DNA of 54,859 bases. Origin: Oscillospiraceae bacterium. GTDB taxonomy: Bacteria; Bacillota; Clostridia; Oscillospirales; QAMX01. Of this stretch, positions 39,550-47,622 are shown one piece after another. Each line of letters begins with the position of its first letter. Within the stretch, counting starts at the first letter, position 1. Where the stretch lies: contig SVKS01000006.1 in the NCBI GenBank assembly GCA_015068345.1, positions 1 to 54,859 of the forward strand. The letters are read 5' to 3'. The notes under the pieces were generated by a model, which did not search any database, was not told the origin of the DNA, and saw nothing but the letters and a program-made list of their open reading frames with translations. A program made the translations under genes and the position numbers.

Positions 39550-41156
39550 GAAACGTAAAAAAGATCTTTGCCCTGCTGGTGCTTCTGGCCCTGTGTGTGA
39601 GTCTTTTCACCGGATGCCATGGCTCCCGGGGGATGGATGCCTTTTCGATTCCCGATGAGTTTGATACCTCCCGGGATTATGAAATTTCCTTCTGGGCGAA
39701 AAACGATACCAACCTGACTCAGGTGGAAATCTATAAGCAGTCCATTGCGGAATTTGAGGCGCTTTACCCTAATATTACGGTGAATCTGCGGCTTTATACC
39801 GACTATGGTAAGATCTACAACGACGTGATCACCAACATTGCCACCCAAACCACTCCTAACGTCTGTATCACCTATCCCGACCATATTGCCACCTACATGA
39901 CGGGTAACAACATCATGGTTCCCCTGGACGAGCTGATGAATCACCCGGAATATGGGCTTGGTGGCAGTAAAGTGGTTTTTGACTCCCCTGCAGTGGAGGA
40001 AATTGTTCCCAGCTTCCTTGCGGAATGCAAGCTTGGGGAAAGTTACTATGCTCTGCCCTATCTTCGCTCCACCGAAGCCTGCTATGTCAATAAAACCTAT
40101 GTGGAGGCCTTGGGTTACACCCTGCCGGAGGTATTGACCTGGGATTTCGTGTTTGAAGTGTCCGAAGCCGCCATGGCCACCGATGAGGAGGGCAATTATC
40201 TGGTCAACGGTCAGAAGACCATGATTCCCTTCATTTACAAATCCACTGATAATATGATGATCCAGATGCTCAAGCAGAAGGGTGCGAGTTATTCGCAACC
40301 CGACGGGAGCATTGAAATCTTCCACGAAACCACCCGGGACATCCTGGGTATGGTGGCGGAACACGCCAAGTCCGGAGCCTTCTCCACCTTCAGAATTTCC
40401 AGCTATCCCGCAAACTTCCTAAATGCCGGACAGTGTATCTTCGCCGTGGACTCCACCGGCGGCGCTACCTGGATGGGCAGCGATGCTCCCCTGGTGGACA
40501 TCAGCGACGATAAGCTGGTGGAATTTGAAACGGTGGTTATGCCGCCGCCCCAGTTTGACCCGGAAAACATCCAAATGATCTCCCAGGGTCCTTCGGTCTG
40601 CGTATTCAACAAGGCCGATCCCCAGGAAGTAATGGCTTCCTGGCTCTTCACCCAGTACCTTTTGACCAACAATGTGCAAATTGCCTACTCCAAAACCGAA
40701 GGCTACGTTCCGGTTACCACCAAAGCGCAGAACGACCCCGGCTACCAGGATTACCTTGCCCGCAGCGGAGAGGATAACAACGAGCACTACAAAATCAAGA
40801 TCGATGCGGTCAAGCTGATGCTGGAGCATGTGGATCAGACCTTTGTGACCCCGGTTTTCAACGGCTCCACCTCCCTGCGGGATGCCTCCGGTCAGATGAT
40901 CGAAGAGGTTGCCAAGGGGGTCCGCCGGGGAAAAACGGTGGATGATGCCTTTATTGATGACCTGTTTGCCAATATGACCTCCCTCTACCACCTGAATCAG
41001 GGAAATGCGGTCAACACCGGAGAAAAGGCCGATCTTGGGCCTTTGCCGGGAACCGCCGTGGTCCTTTTGACTGTGCTTGGATGTGTGTGGCTCATCATGG
41101 GCGGTTACGTATTGGCGAAGTATCTGAAAGCAAAAAAAGTTTCCCGAAAGGGGTAA
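39546..41156 (+). CDS. Extracellular sugar-binding protein with lipobox and C-terminal membrane helix
   Basis: A 536-residue solute-binding protein of the CUT1 type. The N-terminus is a lipoprotein signal ending LFTGC (Cys24). The mature part has the family opening YEISFWAKNDTNLTQVEIYK and an ordered two-lobe fold. After it comes a hydrophobic helix at roughly residues 501-524 (GTAVVLLTVLGCVWLIMGGY) and a basic tail (KYLKAKKVSRKG). Binding proteins normally have only the lipid anchor, so double anchoring is unusual. The ligand is not known; nothing in the operon specifies it. Confidence 0.88.
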   Translation: MRNVKKIFALLVLLALCVSLFTGCHGSRGMDAFSIPDEFDTSRDYEISFWAKNDTNLTQVEIYKQSIAEFEALYPNITVNLRLYTDYGKIYNDVITNIATQTTPNVCITYPDHIATYMTGNNIMVPLDELMNHPEYGLGGSKVVFDSPAVEEIVPSFLAECKLGESYYALPYLRSTEACYVNKTYVEALGYTLPEVLTWDFVFEVSEAAMATDEEGNYLVNGQKTMIPFIYKSTDNMMIQMLKQKGASYSQPDGSIEIFHETTRDILGMVAEHAKSGAFSTFRISSYPANFLNAGQCIFAVDSTGGATWMGSDAPLVDISDDKLVEFETVVMPPPQFDPENIQMISQGPSVCVFNKADPQEVMASWLFTQYLLTNNVQIAYSKTEGYVPVTTKAQNDPGYQDYLARSGEDNNEHYKIKIDAVKLMLEHVDQTFVTPVFNGSTSLRDASGQMIEEVAKGVRRGKTVDDAFIDDLFANMTSLYHLNQGNAVNTGEKADLGPLPGTAVVLLTVLGCVWLIMGGYVLAKYLKAKKVSRKG

Positions 41157-41164
41157 CACCCCTT
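41148..41164 (+). terminator. Compact hairpin at the end of the ABC operon
   Basis: Perfect 7-bp stem AAGGGGT / ACCCCTT with a 3-nt loop that contains part of the stop codon. The T-run is weak; it also touches the -35 box of the next promoter. Confidence 0.5.
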
Positions 41165-41191
41165 GATTTCTTGAGCCGTGAAGAGTATAAT
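41163..41191 (+). promoter_or_regulatory. Promoter of the lipoprotein gene
   Basis: -35 TTGATT (41163-41168), 17-bp spacer, -10 TATAAT (41186-41191). Confidence 0.75.
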
Positions 41192-41230
41192 GAATGCGGC
41201 TTGAAAAAGTATAAATAAGGAGAGAAAAAC

Positions 41231-41950
41231 ATGAAAAAGTTTCTTGCTATCCTCATGGCTCTCGCAATGGTCTTCACCATGGCCGCTTGCGATGCCGCCG
41301 AAGAAGAATTCGATCCCGCTGCCAAGTCGGAAGGCGTTATGACCTACGAAGAATACGCCGCTGCTGCACTGGACAGTGAAGTTGTTATCGAAGCTTACGT
41401 CCAGGCTACCCAGGGTTGGTGGTTCGACAGTGATGCCGGTTACGGTAAGATCACCGTCTACGCCCAGGATCCCGATGGTGCTTACTTCATTTACGAAATG
41501 AAGTGTGACGAAGCCGATGCCGATAAGGTTGTTCCCGGCGCCAAGATCAAGGTTACCGGTTACAAGGGCGAATGGTCTGGCGAAGTGGAAATTATGGACG
41601 CCACCTTTGAAGCCGGCGAAGGCACCTGGACTGCCGAAGCCATGGATGCCACCAGCCTCCTGGGCACCGAAGAACTCATCCAGCATCAGAATAAGCTGGT
41701 TTCCTTCTCCGGCCTGACCCTGGAAGCCATTGAATACAAGAATGGCGAACCGGGCGACGATATCTACGTTACCCTCTCCAAGGACGGCGAAAGCTACAGC
41801 TTCTGCGTGGAAAGCTACCTGACCGGTCCCGACAGCGACGTTTACAAGGCTGTTGGCGAACTGGAAGCCGGTGCTGTGGTTGACGTAACCGGTTACCTCT
41901 ACTGGTACGAAGGCGTTAACACCCATATCACCGCTATCGAAGTAAAGTAA
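41231..41950 (+). CDS. Putative lipoprotein, OB-fold-like, strongly expressed
   Basis: A 239-residue secreted protein with a lipoprotein signal ending TMAAC (Cys20). The mature part is acidic and beta-rich, with two similar stretches: VIEAYVQATQGWW...GAKIKVTGYKGEW and LVSFSGLTLEAIEY...GAVVDVTGYLYWYEG. Both resemble OB-fold nucleic-acid/oligosaccharide-binding repeats of unknown ligand. The ribosome site AAGGAGAG and near-uniform optimal codons point to high expression. I recognise no family name. It is a single-gene unit between its own promoter and a 30-nt palindromic terminator. Confidence 0.75.
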   Translation: MKKFLAILMALAMVFTMAACDAAEEEFDPAAKSEGVMTYEEYAAAALDSEVVIEAYVQATQGWWFDSDAGYGKITVYAQDPDGAYFIYEMKCDEADADKVVPGAKIKVTGYKGEWSGEVEIMDATFEAGEGTWTAEAMDATSLLGTEELIQHQNKLVSFSGLTLEAIEYKNGEPGDDIYVTLSKDGESYSFCVESYLTGPDSDVYKAVGELEAGAVVDVTGYLYWYEGVNTHITAIEVK

Positions 41951-41970
41951 TTCTTACATAACAAGCCACA

Positions 41971-42006
41971 CGATCCCCGATGGAATTCCATCGGGGATCG
42001 TTTTTT
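41971..42006 (+). terminator. Terminator after the lipoprotein gene
   Basis: Perfect 30-nt palindrome (41971-42000, centre GGAATTCC) followed by six T. Confidence 0.93.
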
Positions 42007-42015
42007 GATATATTC

Positions 42016-42044
42016 TTGACTTTTGCGGTGGGGTTTGGTATCAT
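42016..42044 (+). promoter_or_regulatory. Promoter of the hydroxyacid oxidase-like gene
   Basis: -35 TTGACT (42016-42021), 17-bp spacer, -10 TATCAT (42039-42044). A small hairpin, CGGGG / CCCCG, lies in the 5' leader near 42066-42083. Confidence 0.75.
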
Positions 42045-42111
42045 CATGGTAAGAAAATAACCGAAGCGGGGTAAACTATCCCCGTACCGTGCCGGAAGGA
42101 AGGAGAACACT

Positions 42112-43038
42112 ATGTCCGAAATCAAAAAATACAATCCCGCCGATGCCAACGCCAATACCCGTGCCTACATGGATTCCATTTGGGTGGAGGAACGTCTGCT
42201 GGATGCGGTTTCCCCCGATCTCACCATGGAACTCTATGGCAAAACCTTCAAGACCCCCATTATGACCCCGGCCTTTTCGCATTTGAAGTTTTATGGAGAA
42301 GGCCGCAAGAACGGTCTAATGGAATATTCCGAAGCGGCTCGTCGCATGGGTGCGGTCAACTGGATCGGCATGGGGGAAAACGAGGAATTTGGTGAAATCC
42401 TTTCGGTTGGAGCCGATACCATTCGTATCGTCAAGCCCTATGCCGACGACAGCAAGGTGGCGGACCAGTTTGCCTACGCCGAAAAGAAGGGTGCTTTCGC
42501 CATCGGCGTGGATATTGACCATACCTTCGGCAGTGACGGCCAGGATGACCTGGTGGTGGGGGAACGGATGCGTCCCCAGACCACTGCGGATATGGAAGCA
42601 TACGTCAAAGGGACCAAGTTGCCCTTTATTGTCAAGGGTGTCTTGAGTGTACGGGATGCGGTGAAATGTGCCGAAGCCGGTGTCAAGGGCATCGTGGTCA
42701 GCCATCATCATGGCAGATTGCCCTACGCAGTGCCTCCCCTTATGGTTTTGCCGGAGATCGTTCGGGAAGTGGGTGGCAAGTATGGTATGAAGATCTTTGT
42801 GGACTGCAGCATTGACCGGGGGAGCGATGCCTACAAGGCATTGGCCCTGGGGGCTGATGCAGTTTCGGTGGGACGCGCTATGATGCCTGCTCTGGAAAGC
42901 CGGGGTGTGGAGGGCGTTATGGAAAAGATCGAGGAAATGAACAAGGAACTTGCCATGACCATGGCCTTCACCGGTGCCAAGACTCTGGCAGAAATTGATC
43001 CTACCACCCTTTGGATCAATGGCAGACACGCTTTCTAA
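42112..43038 (+). CDS. FMN-dependent alpha-hydroxyacid oxidizing protein
   Basis: A 308-residue (beta/alpha)8 flavoprotein of the lactate/glycolate oxidase family. FIVKGVLSVRDAVKCAEAGV and FVDCSIDRGSDAYKALALGA align with the FMN-contacting strands. The catalytic-base region, SNHGGR in most relatives, reads SHHHGR here; the His is kept but neighbours differ. It is about 40 residues shorter than typical family members. The start follows AAGGAAGGAG. Substrate and electron acceptor are unknown. Confidence 0.82.
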   Translation: MSEIKKYNPADANANTRAYMDSIWVEERLLDAVSPDLTMELYGKTFKTPIMTPAFSHLKFYGEGRKNGLMEYSEAARRMGAVNWIGMGENEEFGEILSVGADTIRIVKPYADDSKVADQFAYAEKKGAFAIGVDIDHTFGSDGQDDLVVGERMRPQTTADMEAYVKGTKLPFIVKGVLSVRDAVKCAEAGVKGIVVSHHHGRLPYAVPPLMVLPEIVREVGGKYGMKIFVDCSIDRGSDAYKALALGADAVSVGRAMMPALESRGVEGVMEKIEEMNKELAMTMAFTGAKTLAEIDPTTLWINGRHAF

Positions 43039-43055
43039 TTTGCAAATCAGCATAG

Positions 43056-43079
43056 CCCGGAAGGTCTTTCTTCCGGGTT
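43056..43079 (+). terminator. Terminator after the hydroxyacid oxidase-like gene
   Basis: 8-bp stem CCCGGAAG / CTTCCGGG with a 6-nt loop and short T-rich tail. Confidence 0.7.
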
Positions 43080-43110
43080 ATATTTGTTTTCGGCAAAGCA
43101 TCCCGATTTG

Positions 43111-43127
43111 TTTACATATTTTTTACA
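43111..43127 (+). promoter_or_regulatory. Pho-box-like direct repeat upstream of the Na/Pi transporter
   Basis: TTTACA (43111-43116), 5 bp, TTTACA (43122-43127). This matches the TT(A/T/C)A(C/T)A-N5 repeat bound by PhoP in Bacillus, about 20 bp upstream of the -35 box. Only two units are clear. Confidence 0.5.
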
Positions 43128-43147
43128 GATTCTGTATCAATATCCAA

Positions 43148-43176
43148 TTGCATTGGGGAGTGAAATCAGGTATAAT
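43148..43176 (+). promoter_or_regulatory. Promoter of the Na/Pi transporter gene
   Basis: -35 TTGCAT (43148-43153), 17-bp spacer, -10 TATAAT (43171-43176). Confidence 0.75.
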
Positions 43177-43196
43177 ACGTATCGTGGGGGTATCTA

Positions 43197-43292
43197 ATGG
43201 CAGAAATGAAATTGGGTAAAGCCTCTGGAAATGACTTTAGGGAAAAGAAGAGTCGTGGAAAGGAAAATGTATGGATATATTTGATCTTCTGA
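43197..43292 (+). CDS. Possible 31-codon upstream ORF overlapping the Na/Pi transporter start
   Basis: An ATG after GTGGGGGTATCTA opens 31 codons, MAEMKLGKASGNDFREKKSR and on, ending in TGA 22 nt inside the transporter gene. The peptide is basic and hydrophilic. Such overlaps can couple translation. It has no recognisable family and may be chance. Confidence 0.25.
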   Translation: MAEMKLGKASGNDFREKKSRGKENVWIYLIF

Positions 43293-45010
43293 CAATGATC
43301 GGCGGGTTGTGCCTCTTCCTTTTTGGAATGAATATTATGGGAGAGGCTCTGGAACGGCGGGCCGGTGGTGGTCTTCGCACCCTGCTTGGAAAAATGACCG
43401 GAAGTAAACTGGCCGGATTTTTGACCGGCGCGGGGATTACAGCCATTATTCAAAGCTCCTCAGCTACCACAGTTATGGTGGTTGGTTTTGTCAATTCCGG
43501 GCTTTTAGCCTTGAATCAGGCGGTCAACGTGATTATGGGTGCCAACGTGGGGACAACCATTACCTCCTGGCTTTTGAGCTTGAGCGGAATCGACAGCTCT
43601 GCCGTTTGGGTCAAGCTTTTGAAGCCCTCCTCCTTTACCCCGGTACTGGCGCTGATCGGCGTGGTTTATTATATGTTCCTGAAGGATTCCAAAAAGAAGG
43701 ATACCGGTATGATCCTTCTGGGTTTTGCAACCCTGATGTTTGGCATGGATACCATGAGCGGGGCGGTGGCCGGACTCAAGTCGGTTCCCGGTTTTGCCGA
43801 TCTCTTCCTGCTTTTCACCAATCCCTTCCTTGGAGTACTTGCGGGGCTTATCCTTACGGCGATCCTGCAATCCAGCTCGGCATCGGTTGGTATTTTGCAG
43901 GCTCTGGCGGCTTCGGGAAGCGTCACCTACGGTGCGGCAATTCCCATCGTCATGGGTCAAAACATCGGTACCTGCGTGACCGCCCTGATCTCCTCGGTAG
44001 GAGCCACCCGCAACGCCAAACGGGCGGCAGGGGTGCATTTGGCATTCAATATTATCGGTACAGCGGTTTGTCTGGTGCTTTATTGTATCGTCATGTGGGT
44101 GTTTGCCCCGGCTATTTTGAACGAATCGGCTACCATGTATGGAATTGCCATTCTGCACAGCGCCTTCAATATTTTCTGTACCGTGATTTTGCTTCCGGCA
44201 AGCTCCCTTTTGGAAAAGCTTGTGGTCAAGCTGATTCCCGACAGCAAGCAAAAGGAAGTGGTGGTGGAGCTGGACGAGCGTCTGCTTTCCACGCCACCCC
44301 TGGCATTGGCCCAAAGCCGTCTTCTCATGGTGGATATGGCCTATTACGCCCTGGATGCGGCGAAAAGCGCCATCGACGTAGTGGCAAAGGATCCCACCCG
44401 CATGGAAAAAGCAATCCGGGAAGAGGAGGATCAGACCGACCACTACGAGGATATCCTTAGTACCTACCTCCTGAAGCTCAGCTCGCTGCAGGCATTGGGC
44501 GAAGCCGATTCCGAAGAGGTAACCGGATTCCTGAAGCTGGTGGGGGATTTTGAACGTATTGGTGACCACGCCGTCAATATTTTGGGATCTGCGAAGGAAA
44601 TGGCGGAAAAGAATCTGACTTTTACCGAAGCGGGACAAAAGGAAATGGATACCCTTCGCGAAGCTGTGAAGGAAAGCATGGATATTGCCTTCGGTTCCTT
44701 CCTGGAGGAGGATATGAAGGCTGCCGAGCGACTGGAACCCCTGCGGCATGTAATCCATAATCTGCAGAATACCCTTCGTACCAATCATATTCAGCGAATG
44801 ACAAAAGGCCTTTGCAGTGTGGAAGCCGGTTTTGTGTGGGCTGATCTGTTGACCAATCTGGGGCGTGTGACCGACCACTGCAGTAATATTGCGGGCTGTG
44901 TAATGGACATGAAAAAGCATCACCTGAACCTGCATGAATCCCAGCGGGAAAGCCGCAACGAAGAATATCAGGAAACGCTCAACGAATATACAAAGAAGTA
45001 TACTGTATAA
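43271..45010 (+). CDS. Na/Pi cotransporter with C-terminal PhoU domain
   Basis: Sodium-driven phosphate importer of the NptA/PNaS family, 579 residues. Two inverted halves each carry the QSSS motif: AIIQSSSATTVMVVGFVNSG and AILQSSSASVGILQALAASG. About eight to nine helices end near residue 320. The remaining 230 residues are a helical PhoU-like domain (FLKLVGDFERIGDHAVNI is the PhoU metal-binding signature), which is common in bacterial members. The start follows GAAAGGAAAATGT. The Pho-box-like site upstream fits phosphate control. Confidence 0.93.
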   Translation: MDIFDLLTMIGGLCLFLFGMNIMGEALERRAGGGLRTLLGKMTGSKLAGFLTGAGITAIIQSSSATTVMVVGFVNSGLLALNQAVNVIMGANVGTTITSWLLSLSGIDSSAVWVKLLKPSSFTPVLALIGVVYYMFLKDSKKKDTGMILLGFATLMFGMDTMSGAVAGLKSVPGFADLFLLFTNPFLGVLAGLILTAILQSSSASVGILQALAASGSVTYGAAIPIVMGQNIGTCVTALISSVGATRNAKRAAGVHLAFNIIGTAVCLVLYCIVMWVFAPAILNESATMYGIAILHSAFNIFCTVILLPASSLLEKLVVKLIPDSKQKEVVVELDERLLSTPPLALAQSRLLMVDMAYYALDAAKSAIDVVAKDPTRMEKAIREEEDQTDHYEDILSTYLLKLSSLQALGEADSEEVTGFLKLVGDFERIGDHAVNILGSAKEMAEKNLTFTEAGQKEMDTLREAVKESMDIAFGSFLEEDMKAAERLEPLRHVIHNLQNTLRTNHIQRMTKGLCSVEAGFVWADLLTNLGRVTDHCSNIAGCVMDMKKHHLNLHESQRESRNEEYQETLNEYTKKYTV

Positions 45011-45016
45011 GGTGAA

Positions 45017-45062
45017 CCCCCGGAAACGGTTCAAATCGAACTGTTTTCGGGGGCGTTTGTTT
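45017..45062. terminator. Convergent terminator, Na/Pi transporter / lipoprotein
   Basis: 16-bp stem with two non-canonical pairs (45017-45032 with 45038-45053) and a T-rich right flank. Confidence 0.8.
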
Positions 45063-45075
45063 GTTTATTGGAGGG

Positions 45076-45615
45076 TTAGCTTATAACGATTCTGGTGAGA
45101 GAGGTACAACCCACGAAGGTGCTGGAGGAGGTGGGGGCGAAAATGCCCACATAGGTGATACTGTCGGGCATCACGTTTTCCAGGTTGCTGATCCAGGCAA
45201 TCATGATTTCATCGCTGGAAACCTCTTCGGCGGTGAAGGTGTAGGTCATTTCATCTCCATAGATGTCGTGGCCATAGTAGGTGATACCGGTAACGTTGGT
45301 GGCACCCACATCAGCCAGAAACTCCTGCAGGGAAATACCGTCCACCCGGAAGCTCTTCAGGGCGGCCTTTACGTCGCCGGTCCCAGAAAGGGTACAGGTG
45401 GTGATCATTTTGCGGATTTCGTGGGTTTTGGCATCAGCAATGGTATATTCGGTTTCTTCGGCACCTTCTACCTGGAAGGACCAATCCAGAGTTTCCAGGG
45501 TGATGGCGGCTTTGGCTTCTTTTTCAGCCACATCAGGGGTGGTGCCGGTGCAGGCGGAGAGGAGACAAACGGTAAGCACCAGAACCATCAGCAGGGAAAG
45601 AAGGGATTTTTTCAT
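45076..45615 (-). CDS. Putative lipoprotein, possibly related to molybdopterin-oxidoreductase-fold domains
   Basis: A 179-residue secreted protein with a lipoprotein signal ending CLLSAC (Cys22). After an acidic linker, the core (KSFRVDGISLQEFLADVGAT, ITYYGHDIYGDEMTYTF) resembles the small beta-domain found in stand-alone sulfite-oxidase-like lipoproteins of Clostridia; this is a weak match by eye. No cofactor residue is apparent. The ATG at 45615 follows GGAAAGAAGGAAG. It has its own promoter at 45659-45687. Confidence 0.65.
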   Translation of the reverse strand: MKKSLLSLLMVLVLTVCLLSACTGTTPDVAEKEAKAAITLETLDWSFQVEGAEETEYTIADAKTHEIRKMITTCTLSGTGDVKAALKSFRVDGISLQEFLADVGATNVTGITYYGHDIYGDEMTYTFTAEEVSSDEIMIAWISNLENVMPDSITYVGIFAPTSSSTFVGCTSLTRIVIS

Positions 45616-45658
45616 GCTATCTTCCTTTCTTTTGCGGGTGTACCCGTATGATGGGTAT

Positions 45659-45687
45659 ATATTAACATAAAAGAAGCGGTTAGTCAA
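45659..45687 (-). promoter_or_regulatory. Promoter of the minus-strand lipoprotein
   Basis: Minus-strand -35 TTGACT (45687-45682), 17-bp spacer, -10 TAATAT (45664-45659). It lies just beyond the rmuC stop codon. Confidence 0.75.
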
Positions 45688-45705
45688 CAAAAAAGCAGGA
45701 TTTTG

Positions 45706-46983
45706 TCAACTATTCTCCGGGAAAACCGGGGTGCTTTCGGGGGCGGAAAGCAGATCCAGCTTTCGCTGAATTTGACGGGTGCGAACCCCAACCAGCTTGT
45801 TGAGTTCGCTTTGGGCTTGGGTCAGGCGCTGGTCGGTGAGGGCCAGGACTTCGCTGAATTTATCAAATTCCCCCTTCACCGAAATCAAAATGTCCCAAAC
45901 CTCGGCGGAGCGCTTTTGAATGGCCAGGTTGCGGAACCCAAGCTGCAGACTATTGAGCAGGGCGGAAATGGTGCTGGGGCCGGCGATATTCACCCGATAT
46001 TCCCGTTGCAGGGTCTCGATCATGCCGCTTCGCACGGCGGCGGCATAAAGCCCCTCGAAGGGCAGGAACATGATGGCAAAATCGGTAGTGTAGGGAGGCT
46101 CCACGTATTTGGTGTGAATGTCCCGGGCACAGGCCTTCAACCGGGCAGTCAAGACCTGGCTTGCGGTCCGGATGGCCTCCGGGTCCCCGGTTTCGTAAGC
46201 CTCCTCCAGGGCAAAGTAGGGTTCGCTGGGGAACTTGGCATCAATGGGAAGGTAGACAACCCCGTCACTTCCCGGCAGGCGGATGGCAAACTCCACCCGT
46301 TCGCTTCGGCCGGGACGGGTGGCCACGTTTTCGGCGTACTGGTCGGGGGAAAGGGTTTCCTGCAAAATAGCCCCCAACTGCAATTCCCCAAGGATCCCCT
46401 TGGTTTTCACGTTGGTCAAAACTTTTTTCAGGTCGCCCACCCCACTGGCAAGTCCTTGCACCTCACCAAGTCCCTTGTAGACCTGTTCCAAACGTTCGCT
46501 GACCAGACGGAAGGATTGGGAAATCTTGCTTTCCAGAGACTCCTGCAGACGTTCATCCACGGTTTTTCGCATGTCGTCCAGACGGCGGTTGTGATCCTCA
46601 CGCAGTTCGGCCATGCGGGTATCCACCACCTGCCGCAGGGCTTCCATGCGGCTGTCGTTTTGCAGGGCGAAGGCGGAAAAACGGGCATCCTGGGCGGCAA
46701 ATTCCCGGTGGACCTCCTGGGAAAGCTTGGCTTGCAGCTCTTCCAACTGGCGGAGACGAAGCTCCTGGGCTTCAAAATAGTGCCGTCGGTCCCTGGCCAC
46801 CGATTCCGAAAGGTTTTGGGTGGCATCCTGCAGGGTGGCACGTAGCTCCGCCCGGGTGGCCCGAAGCTCCGAGCGAAGTTCTGTTTCTCTTGTGTGGGTG
46901 GATCCAAGCCGGACCAGTAAAACAATAAGCAGAATCAATCCAGCAAGGGAAAAGAGGGCAGCAGCCAATAGAATATATTCCAT
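45706..46983 (-). CDS. rmuC: DNA recombination protein RmuC
   Basis: RmuC limits recombination at inverted repeats in E. coli; the domain is related to restriction-endonuclease folds. The 425 residues start with a membrane helix (YILLAAALFSLAGLILLIVL), then a long coiled coil to about residue 175. The RmuC domain follows, with VKTKGILGELQLGAILQE, LPIDAKFPSEPYFALEEA and FLPFEGLYAAAVR. The ATG at 46983 follows CAGGAGGTCG. A terminator separates it from mazF upstream; no clear hairpin ends it, so some read-through into the lipoprotein is possible. Confidence 0.93.
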   Translation of the reverse strand: MEYILLAAALFSLAGLILLIVLLVRLGSTHTRETELRSELRATRAELRATLQDATQNLSESVARDRRHYFEAQELRLRQLEELQAKLSQEVHREFAAQDARFSAFALQNDSRMEALRQVVDTRMAELREDHNRRLDDMRKTVDERLQESLESKISQSFRLVSERLEQVYKGLGEVQGLASGVGDLKKVLTNVKTKGILGELQLGAILQETLSPDQYAENVATRPGRSERVEFAIRLPGSDGVVYLPIDAKFPSEPYFALEEAYETGDPEAIRTASQVLTARLKACARDIHTKYVEPPYTTDFAIMFLPFEGLYAAAVRSGMIETLQREYRVNIAGPSTISALLNSLQLGFRNLAIQKRSAEVWDILISVKGEFDKFSEVLALTDQRLTQAQSELNKLVGVRTRQIQRKLDLLSAPESTPVFPENS

Positions 46984-47028
46984 AAACGACCTCCTGATCA
47001 GGGGAATAAACATTTGTACGGTGTTTAT

Positions 47029-47057
47029 ATTGTACCAGAAGAAGGGCATTTTGTAAA
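47029..47057 (-). promoter_or_regulatory. rmuC promoter
   Basis: Minus-strand -35 TTTACA (47057-47052), 17-bp spacer, -10 TACAAT (47034-47029). Confidence 0.75.
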
Positions 47058-47059
47058 GC

Positions 47060-47105
47060 AAAAAAGCGAAAGTATGTTCGCCAAGTTTGACGAACATACT
47101 TTCGC
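47060..47105 (-). terminator. mazF terminator
   Basis: Perfect 15-bp stem (47105-47091 with 47080-47066 on the minus strand), 10-nt loop, then six T. Confidence 0.92.
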
Positions 47106-47123
47106 ACGATGTGAACGGGGAGA

Positions 47124-47477
47124 TCAAAGACCGAAGCTGACCGCCAGGGCGTTATCCACCTGAGTCATCATTGCTTCGTCCACCCGTCCCATTTTCTCCA
47201 AAAGACGGCGTTTGTCCAGGGTGCGGATCTGTTCCAGAAGAATTACCGAATCCCGCTGGAGTCCGTAGACCCGGGCCGAAAGCTCAATGTGAGTGGGAAG
47301 CCGGGCTTTGTTGATCTGGGACGTGATGGCGGCGGCGATGACGGTGGGACTGTGACGGTTACCCACGTCATTTTGTACGATCAAAACGGGACGCACGCCC
47401 CCCTGCTCACTGCCCACCACGGGGGAGAGGTCGGCGTAGTAAATGTCCCCGCGTTTCACGGTATAATCTCGGTTCAT
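47124..47477 (-). CDS. mazF: MazF/PemK-type endoribonuclease toxin (EndoA-like), no adjacent antitoxin
   Basis: Sequence-specific mRNA interferase, 117 residues. It is very close to Bacillus EndoA/Ndo[35 protein letters not shown], and [18 protein letters not shown] are all in place, including the catalytic Arg near residue 29 and the Thr in AAAITSQI. In Bacillus the antitoxin gene directly precedes the toxin. Here the 140 bp upstream hold no antitoxin frame, only a hairpin (47512-47540), and the next gene is divergent. The start follows AAAAAGGAATG with rather long spacing. Confidence 0.92.
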   Translation of the reverse strand: MNRDYTVKRGDIYYADLSPVVGSEQGGVRPVLIVQNDVGNRHSPTVIAAAITSQINKARLPTHIELSARVYGLQRDSVILLEQIRTLDKRRLLEKMGRVDEAMMTQVDNALAVSFGL

Positions 47478-47511
47478 AGTACAATCATTCCTTTTTATCG
47501 GAGGTATGCTC

Positions 47512-47540
47512 TTATTTTCCCTCATAAGCAGGGAAAATAA
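47512..47540. repeat. 11-bp inverted repeat between mazF and the ylbJ-like gene
   Basis: TTATTTTCCCT (47512-47522) and AGGGAAAATAA (47530-47540), loop 7 nt, in the divergent control region. It could be an operator for MazF autoregulation by an unlinked antitoxin, or a hairpin. Confidence 0.5.
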
Positions 47541-47622
47541 ACATGTGAAAAAAATAACCTGCATAAGCTGTTGCCGTGGGGTATTGCCCCCGACAGTATC
47601 AGTATATGTGCAGGGGGATATG

